Positions 1 through 14,755 of a DNA stretch of 64,000 nucleotides are shown piece after piece (position 1 is the stretch's first letter; the number at the start of each line of letters is the position of its first letter). The notes beneath the pieces were generated by a model, which was given only the letters and a program-made list of their open reading frames with translations, did not search any database and was not told the DNA's origin. The position numbers and the translations under genes were made by a program. Origin of the DNA: Hybos culiciformis (lineage: Eukaryota > Arthropoda > Insecta > Diptera > Hybotidae); the NCBI GenBank assembly GCA_964007475.1, contig OZ023273.1:32479287-32543286 (forward strand), given 5' to 3'.

Positions 1-3000
1 AATAACATCATTATTGTTATAACAATTTTACAATTTTCATTCTTTCTTATCTCTTTATTTTCATTAACAATTTTTAGGTATTTTTATAATAACAATGAAG
101 ATATTTTAATATTAAAAAAAAAAATAATAAAAATAATAATAATAAATTAAATTATTCTCTTTTTTCAAATAAGAAAAAAATTACGTTTTCAAAATAAATT
201 TGAGGATTAATTTTTAATGTATTTTTTTGAGAATATAATGTATACTTTTAAATACAGGGAAATATAAATAATTATATAAATTATAATAATAATTAATTTT
301 TTTTTTGTGAATATTGAGTTAAAGAAAATTATGTTTAACATCATAATAATAAAATAAAATTTTATAATTTTTTGAATTTTTCATTATATTTAATGAATTT
401 ATGATACAAGTCGCATCCTCTCTTCAATAGTGACACAAGTTTAAAATTTTTAGTTTTTTTATTATATTATATATACCGCAGACAACATTACATTATATTT
501 CTCTGTTGTTATATACTTAATATCAAAAATTTGTAAATATTTGTTTAATTAACAATTTATTTAATTTTTTGAAAACTATTTGTAAAAATGGTTGGAAATT
601 ATTGGATATTTTTTGTATTTTTACATAAATGAGAAACATAAAGAAAGTCAGTCAGACGTATAATATTGTCATATTTAATTATTTAGATATATTTTTAGTC
701 GAAAATCATTTAATACTTTTAGCCAATAATTTTAATAATAAGTTTTAGAATGATATAATTTTTTAATTTTGTTGTCAATCAAAATAAAACCTTCATTTCG
801 TATGCATTAGTAATGATGAACTCTGATGAAATTAAAATAAAACTTTTGGTCTGCAAAGTTAAGAATATTTAAATCCACTATGTACATATGTATATAAAAG
901 ACTTATTCATTCAATGTACGTTTAATCTACTTTATGCAAAAGAAAAATATTATTATTTAAAAACAATGTTACATTCAAAATCAATTTGATTTGGTTTTCC
1001 CACTTAAAAGTTGTTAATTTTCATTTGACAAGTTAAAATTAGTAGAAATGTAAACTTTATTAACAATACCATAACCATAATTACCATAAAGTTTTCAAAT
1101 TATACATTTATAATTTATAATTAGAAAAGTTTTTAAAATATCAAACTATGACAGTAATTGTAAATTATATATATACATATAGTTTTAAATTTTATATAAC
1201 TATAAAAGGTAGCTGATAAAATTATATAATATATTCTTGATCTTTTTTAATTCACTACATTTGAACAAGTTTTTTTTTGAATTATAATCGCGTCCTCCTT
1301 AACCTAAAAACTCCCAATTTAAAGATTTCACATAATAATTTTTGTCGAGCAATAAGAAATAATCGATTTCTTGTAGCTTTAGAATATTATTATGTTTATT
1401 TTAAGTTCAAGAATTTTGTTGACAGACAATTTTATGTTTTATTTTTTCGTTTTATAAACATAAATCATAATTTTTTTTTAAAATTTCTTTAGAAATAATA
1501 CTATACAGTATAACATAATTTTCCTTAACTTATTGGGATTCGAAACAGAAATGCGAAAAAATAATAATATAAAAGTTTAGTTTTTGGGCGTATGAAGATA
1601 AATTCAAATTGGAAATTCATATAAATATCATATTATAATAATAATTTTTTAAGACTATTTAAAATACGTGAACAGCAAACGAATTTCTTTTCCAAAAAAA
1701 TATTATATTTATTTCTTCTCTGATTCAGACATTTAATTTTTTATGTGAAATATGTAATAATAATTTTCAAGCAATAAAATAAAGGGTTCAGCTGGTTCAA
1801 TTTTTTTTTTTATCACAAACGAATTTTGTTGACTACTTATTTATAAAACATTTTTAATAAAATGAATTCACATAATATTCAGAAATATGAGTTTAACAAG
1901 AAGTGAGACAATATTGTATAATAAAACTTTCAAATTCTATAATATTCGTAGAAAATGTGAAAAATAAATAAATGCACCTAGTACATATATAGCGTGCTTA
2001 AACTTAAAAATTATTATAAAATAACTACATAAATGGATTATAAATGTTAATAATTAAAAGCTTTTGACGATATTTTCAAATGATGCATGGTATGGTGGTA
2101 TTTTTGAACGTCAAATTTATTTATTTTATTACCTCAAATATTGATTAGTTATTTGTTTATTTGTAAAATAAATAGAGATATAAAAATAAATTTAAAATGA
2201 AATGATTAAAAATAAAATTGACATAATGATGAAATTTAATAAAATGAACAAGAATTTTTGCCCACTACAATGATTTTAAAACATTATTGATAGTGGTTCT
2301 GGTTTTATTGAATTGCTTTATTATAATCTGGAATATTTTCACACTATAGAACTTCACAACGGATATAAATTTTATATCTATTTCTAATAATTAATATGAC
2401 ATAAAAAATTTATTTTTACATTGAATATTCTAAAAAATTTTCTTTTATCATATTATAATTAAGGTTGGTAGAGATTCAAAGTGAGGCGAAATATGTATAT
2501 ATTTAAAATTTGGTATATACATTAATATTGTTACTATAGTTTCTAACTAGATTACCGAAAATATTTTTAAGAGTCAAATTTATAATAAAATTTTGTGAAA
2601 TATGTTTATGTATAAAGTATAATACTTAATTGTTCAAAAAAAATTATATTTTACCTGCACCTGCTAATATATATTTAATAAAAATTATTCACACATTATT
2701 TTCTACATCAGTTTTCTCAAAATTTATTATGCCACCCAGTTAAACAGTACGAAAACTACAATATATGGATTTGATTATCATAAATTTAAAAAGAAAATGT
2801 CAAGAAACATTTTAAAATTTGAAATAATAAACATTTCTCTTTAATAAAGAATTTATATTTTTAATGTGTGTATATACATATAATATTTATAAAGTATGAA
2901 AAATATTAAAACTAAAATGAGAAGAAAAATATATTTGTGAGTATTAATAAAATCTGAAGATGTTAAAAAGAACTTAACTTTTTTTCTTTCTTCATCATAT

Positions 3001-6000
3001 CATATTTATAAGTGAGCTTACACAGTGCGATATAAAAACAGATATGTGAGACGTTGATAGGAAAAGTGAAGTAACTTGAGATTGCGAAATACTTAAAATA
3101 AAAAATTTAAATTTATATTAAATTTTGAAAGTTATAGTGACATAAAACTTTTTAATCAATAAGTTCGATACATACATATGTAAAATTTTTCCCTTTTAAC
3201 TTCTTGTTTTAACTTTAATAATCATACAGAAATCTCTTCATTCTTAAATACATTTAACTCAGCTTGAAATAGAATAATTAGGTAAAATTTGACAATGGGG
3301 CCACTTTTCTTTTCAACATCTTCTGATATTTTACGTAAGTTGAATGTGCAATTTTCATCTTATACCTACTTACTTATGCTATACTTCTTAATTTGAACAA
3401 AAACTAAACATAAAATACAGGATGATGTTAATTAAATATTTTGTTGTATGTAGTTAAGGAAATAGGCAAAATTAAGTTAAAAGTTAAAAATGGCTAGTGC
3501 ACTGTTTTGCGGGTTGATTGAGATTTCAATCACGTAAATATAATATTAACAGGCAGCCTAATTTGTATTTTTATTGCTTATAATCCTTTAGAGCCACTAT
3601 TATAGAAACAGAATAATAATTGTGTAGGATGATAATTAAATTTTAAAATGAAACTTTAATCTCATGAACTCACTATTGATTTTATCGATAGAATGTTTTG
3701 AAATGAATTCAAATTTATTAACAGACAGATGATAATTGAATTAAAAAAAAAAAAAATTATTTTGATTTGTTGGAATTTAAAGATTAAAAATAAAATGCAA
3801 TGCTTTTATCGACAATAAAACTTAAACCGCACCACACGTAGTACATATAATAATATTTTCTTGAACAACAAATAAACTAACGAAAATCTACAACACGTAA
3901 TTTAAGTCAATGATTGTTTGTTTAATGCTGAAAATACAAAATCGAACATTTTTTTTAAAGTTTTTATATTTGTCTTAAACATAAGCTAGAAAAATATTTT
4001 AAATACTATATGCCCCTAGTAAAAAAAACATATATTTTTTTTAATTTTTATAACATACCCTGTATTGTATATATATATATGTTTGATATTATTCACTGCA
4101 CTTTTATATTTAAAAAATCTCTGCCACATATTATGCTATTGTTTGTTTCAAGAAAATAAAAGAAAATCCAAGGCGAAATCACCTGCTGAATAAAAAGAAA
4201 AATGTTTGCTTTGCATTTTATGGAATTTTCTAATAACATCCAAATATATTGTATTTTCCAACTACCAAAATTTATTTTAATATAAGTAGGTTGGTGTAAT
4301 ATGTACTAGAGCAGATATTTTGAAGTCACTATACTATTCTTGATAAAAATGGTATACATATATACATTTATTTTAAAGAAGCTTATAGTTTTTATGAATT
4401 TAACTAAAAAATATAATGTGTGCAGATTAAAGTTGTGTTTATTTTTATTGCTTTAAAAATATATTATGAAGAGTATGTACCTACAAAAGTACAAATATAT
4501 ATATATAAATATGCAAACTTTACTCCATACAAAACTTTGTGTAACTCTACAGGCGATATTTACGGTCCAATTTTTATATTTTTTTTCTTTGAAATGAAGG
4601 TATCATAATTTTGTTTGCGCAATTTTTGTTAGATTTTTGATTACACCTTGAAATCATGAAATTAATTTTTAATATTTGCAACAACAAATATATATGATTC
4701 ATTCAAAACAAAATCCAATGAAAAATAATTTCACTCGAATTTCGAGTGTGGTCAATTATTAGTATGTATATAAAAACGAATTGAAAATTAAATATTAATT
4801 TTTATTTTGCAAAGGAAAAAAAGGTAGACAAATTGCATTTCCATACAGTTCACAATCCAATATCCAAAGTATTACCTCACATATTCAATTTCATTAGGCA
4901 CTATAATATTTTTTTTTAGCTAAGTCTTTTATGAATAATTAATTCAATATTTGCATACACTGATATTGAGAAGCTTCAGCATTGGTGCGGTGGTACTACA
5001 GTCTGTGTTTAAAAGTAAGTATTACATTTTTTTTAAAGCATTAAAAATAAACCCGAATAAATCTAAAATGAAAATAAAATTTTGTTTAAAGTGTTATGCA
5101 CTTAGTTTTAAATTAGTGCAGTTTTTCGTTAAAAAATATTGCTCTGCATCATCTTGTTTTGTTGAACTTTTTCTTTCTCAATATTGAACTTTGTAGTATA
5201 ATGATATTGGCAATATTACGAGATAATATTCATTTATTTTCATTGAAAATATAACATTATAATTTAAAAAAGATATAAAAATGCAATTTTACCAGGGAAA
5301 AATATAGTATTTAGATATTAAAAAAAAAGTATATAGTATTGTACCATATCTAATGTATATATAATAATACATATCACTCTAAATACTTTATTAACTCTAA
5401 AAAAATATTTTTAAAGATAACTTTTTTTCATTTAGAACAAAAATTTCAAGTTTTATGAAAATGTTTTTATTTTTGAATTAAAATATTTGAATATATGCGA
5501 AAAATAAACGTACTAAAGTTTTCCTTTCAGTTTTTTTTAATATTATTTTTCATGATAAACATATTATTTTATTTGCATACTTGTGTGTAAAAGTTTCTCG
5601 TGAAAATTTTCATATAAATATTACTTTCAAAGGTTTCCTTTTTTTTTTTGGATCAATAATAATGTGTTTTTTTTTTTTATCTATTTTTGATTAAGTTTTT
5701 GATTTATTTTCCTAGAACTTTCTTTTAATAATGCCCCATCTCTATAATATTATACTGTTAAAAATAATATATACCTTTTTATTACTGGTATATTATTACT
5801 GGTACTTGGCTATTTCATTATTTTGAAAATATTTATCATCAGTTATCAAAAAAGCAATTTTAAAAATATTTTGGAAATTCAATTATGTTTTCAATTATGT
5901 AGAGTATATATATATATCATGATGACCACTAACTAAAATATTTTATTTTGAAGCGATTTAATTATGTAGTGTGTAAGTTTGAATTTGAAAAAAAAATTTT

Positions 6001-9000
6001 AACCATTTAAAAATTCTTTAATTTGAAGTTTTTCACGTCATGTCAAAAGAATGGAATTTGTTATCTTGAAATTCTTTAGTTTTTTTTATATTCTGATCTT
6101 TTCTTAGACCTCAAAATGTGTGATATATTCACATGAGTTTATATATTATTATCTTCATTATTACATTATGTTTATTTTATATAAATAATAATGTATTAAA
6201 TTTCGGGGGAAATTTTGATGCATAATAAAAGTTATTATTAATATAATCGGAAGCAAGAATTATATACCTATATATTATTTTAGGGTTTACTCTAACTTTT
6301 ATTAAACACAATTAAATTAATAGTTTCCAGAACATAAAAAAATAACAAATTCAGTTAATAAACATTATATTAAATTAATTTATTTTATTTTTATACAAAA
6401 TATTGTCTTTTGTTTGTTTGCCCGATGAAAATATAGGAAAATATAAGCTGAGTGGCTGAGTGGTGAGAAAAATTTCCGAAAATTACATTTTCACTGTCCA
6501 TTTTATTAAAAAAAAATCAATTCAGCTTAACCTTATATAGCTTACTAAAAGAGTGAATTTCCCGGAAACTACATCAAGCAGATTAAAATAATAAATTGTT
6601 TAAAAATTGCAATAAAATACGTATAAATAAGTAAATTTCGCAAAACAATTTTTAATTTTTAAAACATTCATTTTCAAAGGAAAATAGTACTTGTGTGGTA
6701 TTAATATTGTTAGGATAACATCTTCTTCGGTTTTAAAATTCAAGTAAAAAGTTATTAAAAATTGTTGAAATATACTGAATTATATTTTATTTATATAAAT
6801 ATTTTATTATACATAAACCATACTTAATTAAATTTTTGATAATTTTAAAATATTTTGCTAACTTTAATTCCAATTTTTGTAACACAAATATTTCATAAAA
6901 GAATATAAGGCTTCAAAATTTTAGGAAAGGTTAATTTTTTTGATTAAATCAAAAATTTCCAATAATGCTGGCCATAAAGATAAGATATTGTGTGCATGTA
7001 ATATCAAATACCTGTAATACAATGTTTAATGTACAAAAATAATTCATTGTGATTAGATTGAAAGTAATCGATGCCTTATAAGTTAAACAATAATATCTAA
7101 AATCAGGGAAAAATTTTGCTGATGGACATTTTTATTTTATTTGATTTTTATATATATAGATTTTCTTATTATTTTACCTTTTGGATGAGTTTCTATTCAA
7201 CCGTATAATTTATCTTTCATTGAACTTATACAGGTTATTTATTACTATACAAGGTGTTCATTAGGCCGGTCACAGAATGCAAGTGAAAAAAAATGCTTAT
7301 TGTTCGTAAATGGCATACATTCAATTTGTTTATAATTTAAATTTTTCTAAATTTATGGGCCAAAGTATGTATGTGCAATGGTTTTCAAAACTCGAATTTA
7401 AATCTTAAGAGAAAAACAAACTCTGAAAAATTTTGTTCCTGCAAAATGATTTTCTAGTATATTAAAAATCTGAACCAGACTCTAAGTTTACAATAATATT
7501 ATATATCTTATGTTTGCTCCACTTCAAGCACTCTGTAAAAAGAGACAAAAAAGATATGATAAAAATAAATAATATTGAGAAAGGATACACTTTTATGGTT
7601 GTTAATATATTAAGTAAAATAAAAAATAGAATATTGATTGATATTTTCCTTTCTCCAAACTTTACAAAAGGAGAAATATTTTTCATATTTTTCAACTTTT
7701 TGCTCAATATTTTAAAATACTTAATAACAAAATTTGAGAAAATTAATTTTGTGGGCATACCTACTTAGTATAATTTTTATTAGAAGGATTTTTGGGAGGT
7801 TAGTAAGACCTCATAATTGAAATTATTATTTGTAGATAGCAATGAAACCTTTATTTATATTGACTCAGGAAACTTATTAAATCCATTGTTTAATTATATT
7901 TTCTCAAAAAATAACTAAGCTCTAGATAAGCTTCCTGTGTGAATATAAATAATTGTTTCCAGTTTATTTTACTATCTGCAAAAAAAAAAACTTAATATAA
8001 TGTTTAATACTGTATGTGGAACTTGAAATATAAGATTACATTCCTGGTCAATAGAAATCAGCCTGTGATGTTACTAGTTGAATAAAACCTAAAACTTGAT
8101 TTTCTTTGAATTTATTAACGGATCTAACATTGGCAAAATTTACTTTTTTTCTTAATGTATTCATTGTTTAAGAAACATATAATTAAAATAGTGAAAAAAA
8201 AAGTAATAAATATTTTTAGAAAAAAAAAAAACCCTTCAAGAAAATCTAAAAGGTATTAAAAAAAAATTCAACAAAGAAATTTACAATTTATCAATAATCC
8301 GATTAATTCTTTAAACATCATATTTATCAAGGTTTATAAAAATTTAAATTTTTAGAACAAATTATTATAACATTATTAAATTATTACATTGCCATATCAT
8401 CTTCTTTGTATGAGAAATGGAGGTCCAATCGGCAAAGGAAATGTTCAGGAACTTTAGACATTAAAAAGAGAATAATATGTCAGGTACTATTATATTTGTT
8501 ACATGTAAGTTGTAACTACTTAAAGATATGGTTAATTATCCGTTAAAAGGAATTACAAAGTTTCGTAATAATATAAATTGTGGGATTATAAAATAACGAA
8601 GGTAAGTAGTTTGTTATTAATTTATCAAAATATTTGCCCAATCTAGAATCCTTAAAGTTTTTCAGTACATTAAAATTTCAAAATTATAAGTCAGATCCCT
8701 TCAAAGATCCGGTAATGTTCATACTATACAAAAAAAAAACTTTTATAAATTATACTGGAGTATACAATGTTTTATTCGATTTCTTTTGAACAGTATGAGG
8801 TATTATTGATAATTGATATAGTTAAAAATGTTATTGAAAAGGAATTGAAAATGTAAGTATAATATTGAAAAAAGAAAAGGTTGAATGTTCGAATGTCTTT
8901 GAAAGGTTAATGAGAAAATGTCATCAGTGTTTATTTATATTTATTTATTTTTGTCAAAAGAGGAATAATTGAAAAAAAATAAAAATAAAAAATGTTTTAA

Positions 9001-12000
9001 TTTGGGTTAAAGAAGATTATTTCATCCATAACTGCTCATAATATATGAATTTAAGAAAATAATAATTTTCCTTTTCATTTTATGATTAGCGTGATTCCGT
9101 TTTTATATGGTTACTACAACCAATGCTTTCTTGTGAAAATTATTAGGGTTTTTAAAGTTAAGCAATAGAAAAACTAATATTTGCTATTCTTTTTCACGTA
9201 AATGAGTTTTTGGTCCAAAAAAATAGTGAACATGTGAGATTTAATTGAAATGACATAAAATTCTGGGTTAATCAATATTTCCACTCTATTTCGTTTCATG
9301 ATTTTAGAAATCCATTTGAACAGCGTTCAAAAAAAGTAATATTGAAAACAAATTTTGTATCTTAATAAAACTATACTTTTTACCTTTTATCAAAGTTACA
9401 CATTATTTCAGGAATATAAAATAATTAATTTAATTTTTTTAAAGATATTAAAAAAAATGTAATACTTCTTAAACGGATTGTGAAAAATAACTTGAGATAT
9501 GAAAATATTAAGAATAACTATTACAAAACATAAATCAACAAAGTAAATCAAAATTGACTTAAGTGAATAAAGAAAATATTTGAGTTTTACTTGATTTAAC
9601 AACATTTCTTTCAGTTTAAGCACTTTATCATATACAACATATATTAAAGAGTATTGTATTTCAATTTATCTTTACCACTTTTTACTATGTTATGTATAGG
9701 AGATGATATTTTTATGTTGTGATTTTAATGCTAGTTGAAACGCACATATTTTGGACGTTAAAATGAAATATTTTTTCAAAAAAACCTAATAATAGAAATT
9801 GTAATTAGTAATATGTAAGTAAAAAATAATTGTATATATTTGACAGATTTTGTAAAAAAAATTGTTCAATTATATAATCAGCAAATTCGAAAATTTTCTT
9901 TAAAGTTTAAGCGAATTCAAGAAAATTAACAAGATAATACTGAAAACAGTATAGAGTAAGAACTAAATTATTATATATTTTTTAAGGCGTATGTGCTTAA
10001 ATTCTACTATAAAGTTAATGTCTAATAATAAATTACTTCATTGTGCTCAATAATTTAAGTTTAAGTGATAATATCTGAATAAAAAACATTTCAAAGATTA
10101 AGATCTTGATAGCTGTATCTGTTATTAAACTATCGAAATTTTTTCGTAAACAAATTATTTATACACATAGTGAGTTGACGTTCATCTACTGTTTTTTCAG
10201 TAATTTATTTTTTGAAGATCTTACCTGTTTTCTTTTTTAACATTACAATTGTGTTCAGGCGTGAAGTAAAGAAAGGTTTTGGTAGTGTCGCATTTAATAA
10301 AGATCATCAAAAATGTTCGCCCAGTCTTCCATCAGAATCCGTTTCTCATGTAAAGTCGAAATAAGTTTTACAAAGAAATGTTACATTTTTATATGCGGTT
10401 ACTTTATATATAATTATAACTGCAGAATTTAAAGAGTTAAATTTTTTCTGGAAATGATTTGTAAAAAATGCTGATGTTTTTAGAATGAATTTTTTGTTTA
10501 TAAAGTATATTCCAGAACACAGTATTCTGCTTAACTTGTAGGAATAAAATTCATCTTGTAAACGCTATCTTTTAACAAGATGATAATGTTGTAATTTTTT
10601 TTGTCGTTGAATAATTTAAAAGAACTTATTTATTTATTTTTTTTTTAAGAAAATGTAATTTTATATAAATATACAACCATAAAGAGTTAGTATATATTGA
10701 AACAAAATAAAGAAATACCATAAATAAATATCATATAAAATTCATATTAATATAGTTTAATAAAAAAAAAAACGAAATAAACCAATGTTTACATTATATT
10801 AAGTTCTTCAATATTTTTTCTTTTTTTTTAAAGCGAATTCAATGATATGTCTCCCTGTTCAATATGGTGTTTTTAGATTGTGTTTACATCAGTCCATTAC
10901 TATTTTATTTGACCATTACTACAATTATATAAATGTTGGGAATCAAGAAATGTATGCTTAATAACTTTTAATTGAATTGAAAACGGTATCGCGAGTAAAA
11001 GTATTTTTTGTTATGTTGAAATCATTCCCAGCCTAAGCCAGGAAAGCGGGCATATAGTAACGCCATGTCAGAAAATTATATTATATATAAAAAAATTAAA
11101 AAAAAAACATAAATTTTATATTTCGTATCCTATCTTAAATTGTTAAACAAATTAAATTTGACTTAAAATAAATTTAGAAAAAAAATTAAATTTTTTTTCT
11201 AGAAATTTTGATTTATAGAAATTCTTCTTCTCTAAGTTGTGAAAAACAAATCTGTTAAGTCCCGATTTAAGTTGTCTTCAATTTTTTTTTTGATTAAAAA
11301 TTATTTATCTTTATTTAATTTTTTTTTTTTTTTGCATATCAGAAGGGATTTGGCTTTTGACATTATTGCCAAAACAAAATATTTGGATTTTTTTTTGTTC
11401 AAAACAAGTAAAGGGGTCTAGCTAGATAATAATTTTCTTTAGTAAATTTTTCAGTATCAAAGACTTTATAAAAAAAATATATATGTTTATTTTTTTTTAT
11501 ATTTACTTTAGAGATGTAATTTTTTTATCTTTGCAAAAGAAAAACTTGAAATAAAAAAAATTATATCGAAATTTGTTGCTGACAAATAAATATGAAAAAA
11601 CCAATTTTTCGTAATGTAAAATCTTTAAAAAATATTTTATTTGCATGAATAATTTTTTTTTGTTTGCAAAATAGATAAGAGATATTTTAAGTTTAAAAAA
11701 ATATAAAAATAAAGTTGAAGAAAATATGGTTTTGTTTATTTAACAACAAAAAGAAAAAAAAAACTTTATTTGATTTATGGTTAAAAATAATGTATTTTAT
11801 GTCTGCATAAAAATTTTTAAATTCGAATTCAAAAAGGAGATAACCATTTTGTAAGTTGGTTATAAAAAAAAAAATGTTTCCATTAAGGACTAACAATTTC
11901 AAAAAATAAATGCATTTAAATTTTTTTTTTTAACATTTTTAGAGCATGTATGAAAAATATCAATTTATTTTTAGATTTTGATTACTTCAATAAAGAATAC

Positions 12001-14514
12001 TATTGTCGGCCGGTGTAAGGTATACTACTTATTTTTTTTTATGGATTGAAGGTACTATTGAAGGAAGTCCAAATCTTTTTCCGTTGCTCTAGTTTGCGAA
12101 GGGCTATTAAAGGCCTCGTTTTATGAGAATTATTTTCTTGGATTATGAATTTTTATTTTATATATATTTTTTAATTTATGTTGGTGGGAATATGTAAATT
12201 AGTGATTGAAATATTTGACACTATTTCTTTGGAACTGATCTAGAATCCTCTATGCACTTAGACCTAACTGAGACTTTTGCAATAAGACGTCCTTTTGATC
12301 TTAAATTCGTCTTTTCCCGTATACAATTTCGTAATCCGAAAGAAACACTCTCGAAAGTATTAAAGTCTAAAGTATCATTTTTTTGCTTGTTTTTTTATTT
12401 ACTTTTTATTTATCTTTTTGTTTATTTTTTTACTGATTTTTTGATGGCAATATACTTAATAGGTCAAAAATATAAAAATATTTAACTAACATTTTAATTC
12501 AAATTAGAAAATGTGATTAAAAATTCTGAAGTAATGGAAAAAAAAACAAATTAATAATTCTTATTTAAAAATTAAAATTTATTTAAAAATAAAATTTTAA
12601 TAAATGTTTCACAAAAAAAATGCTTTAAGAAGTTTATTGTTAATTATTAAAAATTTATTTGTTTTCTTTTAATTTCTATTTATTTTAAATAAATTGAAGA
12701 AAAAAAACTGCCGATGTAAGTACAAATAAGTCCATTGAGCAAAAAGAGCGTGAGATTAAAAGTCAACAGAACAACTTCAATATCCCGAAACGATCAAAAT
12801 AGAATTACGGAGTAAAGTAAGTGTGAATAATTTTTTCAAAATAATTTTCTAAGTTTCAATTAAGACTAAGACTAAATTAGGACTCAATTACTTATGACTT
12901 GTAGAAGGTTAAAACGTAAATAAAAAAAACACGAACTAAAATTATTTCAAAAACCTTTAGAACCTTTATAGTATTTTTTCGCATGTGTATATAATTAAAG
13001 TATTCAATATTTCTTTATGTGCGAAAAAAAAAATGTGTTTACAAGGGGTAAAATATTAGTTTGAAAACAAAAGGATCAAATCTTTTCAGGGATTTTACCA
13101 TTACAATTTTCCATGAATATAATATTATATAATAATTTTGAATTCTGATGATGGAAATTCAATTGATTAATCTTGGATATTATGAAAATGTATACGTTTT
13201 TACTAAACTGAAAAGAAAATAATAATAAAAAAAAACAGACTGAAAATATTTTATGTAATATATATAAATTTTCTTTTTTTTTTTTGGTAAAAGGACAACA
13301 TTTATTGTCCTTTCACAATGTTATAAATCCCAATTCTCTGACACCTGAATGATTTTTTGTTCATTCAGTAATATAATAACCGTTGTATATATTTCAAAAT
13401 ATATACATTATTATTTATTAAAAACTTATTTTCACATATTGTATGTATAGTAGTATGTATATATATATGTGTAATGAAATGAATTTCCCAATAGAACTAA
13501 AAGCAGATAGAAAATCACAAAAATCTATAGACAGAAATCTATAATCCAATTTTTATAAATTTCTACAAAAAAAGAAAAGGTGAACATACGTTTTATTACA
13601 TAAAATATTCCCTTTTTCTATATTTTATTTTCGTTTCAAATGAACATAATGTATATATATTTTTTTTTTTGAAATTTTATTTTCTATACAAATGATTTTT
13701 AGAAAAAACATTTTTTTTTTGGTTCTTGTGATTGAAAATTGAATAAAAAAATATGAAGTAAAGGGTTTAGTGACAACAAGATTTAATACTATCTGATTCG
13801 AAAAATTATATTGATTTTCATTTTGTGGAAAATATGCGTAAATTTAATATTATTTTTATATATATTGAAGATATTTAGTACAAAAAGTGAAAATAAAATA
13901 AACACATAAAAATTTAATAAGTAAAGAATATGACAAAAAGAAATTGTTAAAATACTTTCTTTTTTCTTTCGTAAAAGTTATCAAATTGATTTTTAATGCG
14001 TCAAAAATTGTTATACCTAATCTTGATATCAGAAAATTTGCGTTGAATACTATCATTATATTAAAATTTCAAATTCTCGAACTTTTTAACTTATTTAAAT
14101 AGTTTTTAGTTTCAGCTATAAAAGTTAATTGACTATGTGTGCTCAATTTAAATTAATCTCAGAATATGAAAGATAGTTTGCCTGATCTTTCACTTTTTTT
14201 AGTTTCGTATATTTTTTGCTCTTTTTCTATTAAAAATGAAAAAACGGACCATATGTTTTCATTAAATGTCAGTTCGTCTTTACGTCCTTAAATCAGAGAC
14301 TAAAATACTTATAACTTTTTAAGCACCCAAGCGAAAACATGTGTAATCTCATTCACTTTCAGCTCGACTAAAAATTGAGGTTTTACCATTTCTGGTATCG
14401 GAGTTAGAAGCTCTCAACCACCCAAAAGTCTAAATAATTTTCATACTAAATTTGTAAAAATTTAATATTTTTATTGATTCTGATTACAATTAAAGTGAGG
14501 GTAGATAGATTTCG

Positions 14515-14755
14515 ATTAGAAGAACTTAGAAAAATGGTTAGAACCTAAAAATTTGAACTATAGGGTTGGAGTTCGATGAACATTATTATATTTGTATATG
14601 GGTTTAAGTGGTGTCGGCCAAAAATTAGTGTATTGGGTCGATTAGAGGTACTTAAAAAAAATGGACTCGGACTAGGGTTTGGATTTCGATAAAAATTGAT
14701 ATATTTGTGCATATGCCTGAATTGTGTTGAAGGAACTCTTAAAAATATGTTCGAC
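14515..14755. repeat. Diverged tandem duplication, unit about 126 bases
   Basis: Two related units begin with ATTAGA at 14515 and 14641. Both carry a run of A followed by ATGG, then a GGGTT(T/G)GGA(G/T)TTCGAT block, then TATATTTGT and a TATG(G/C) block in the same order. They differ at many positions, so the duplication is old. The minus-strand open frame across it (14545-14829) is judged to be chance. Confidence 0.45.

Noticed and set aside
7250..7300. ACAAGGTGTTCATTAGG as a transposon end
   Set aside because: It resembles some Tc1/mariner termini, but no inverted partner was found downstream.
7462..7768. Overlapping frames of 98 and 84 codons on opposite strands
   Set aside because: Both are rich in Phe, Ile, Lys and Asn, without domain character, and neither has splice or promoter context. 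This is chance in AT-rich DNA.
12252..12485. 77-codon plus-strand frame beginning MHLDLTETFAIRRPF
   Set aside because: The first 40 residues look mixed, but the rest is a Phe/Leu/Tyr run from poly(T). No splice partner or similarity is recognised.
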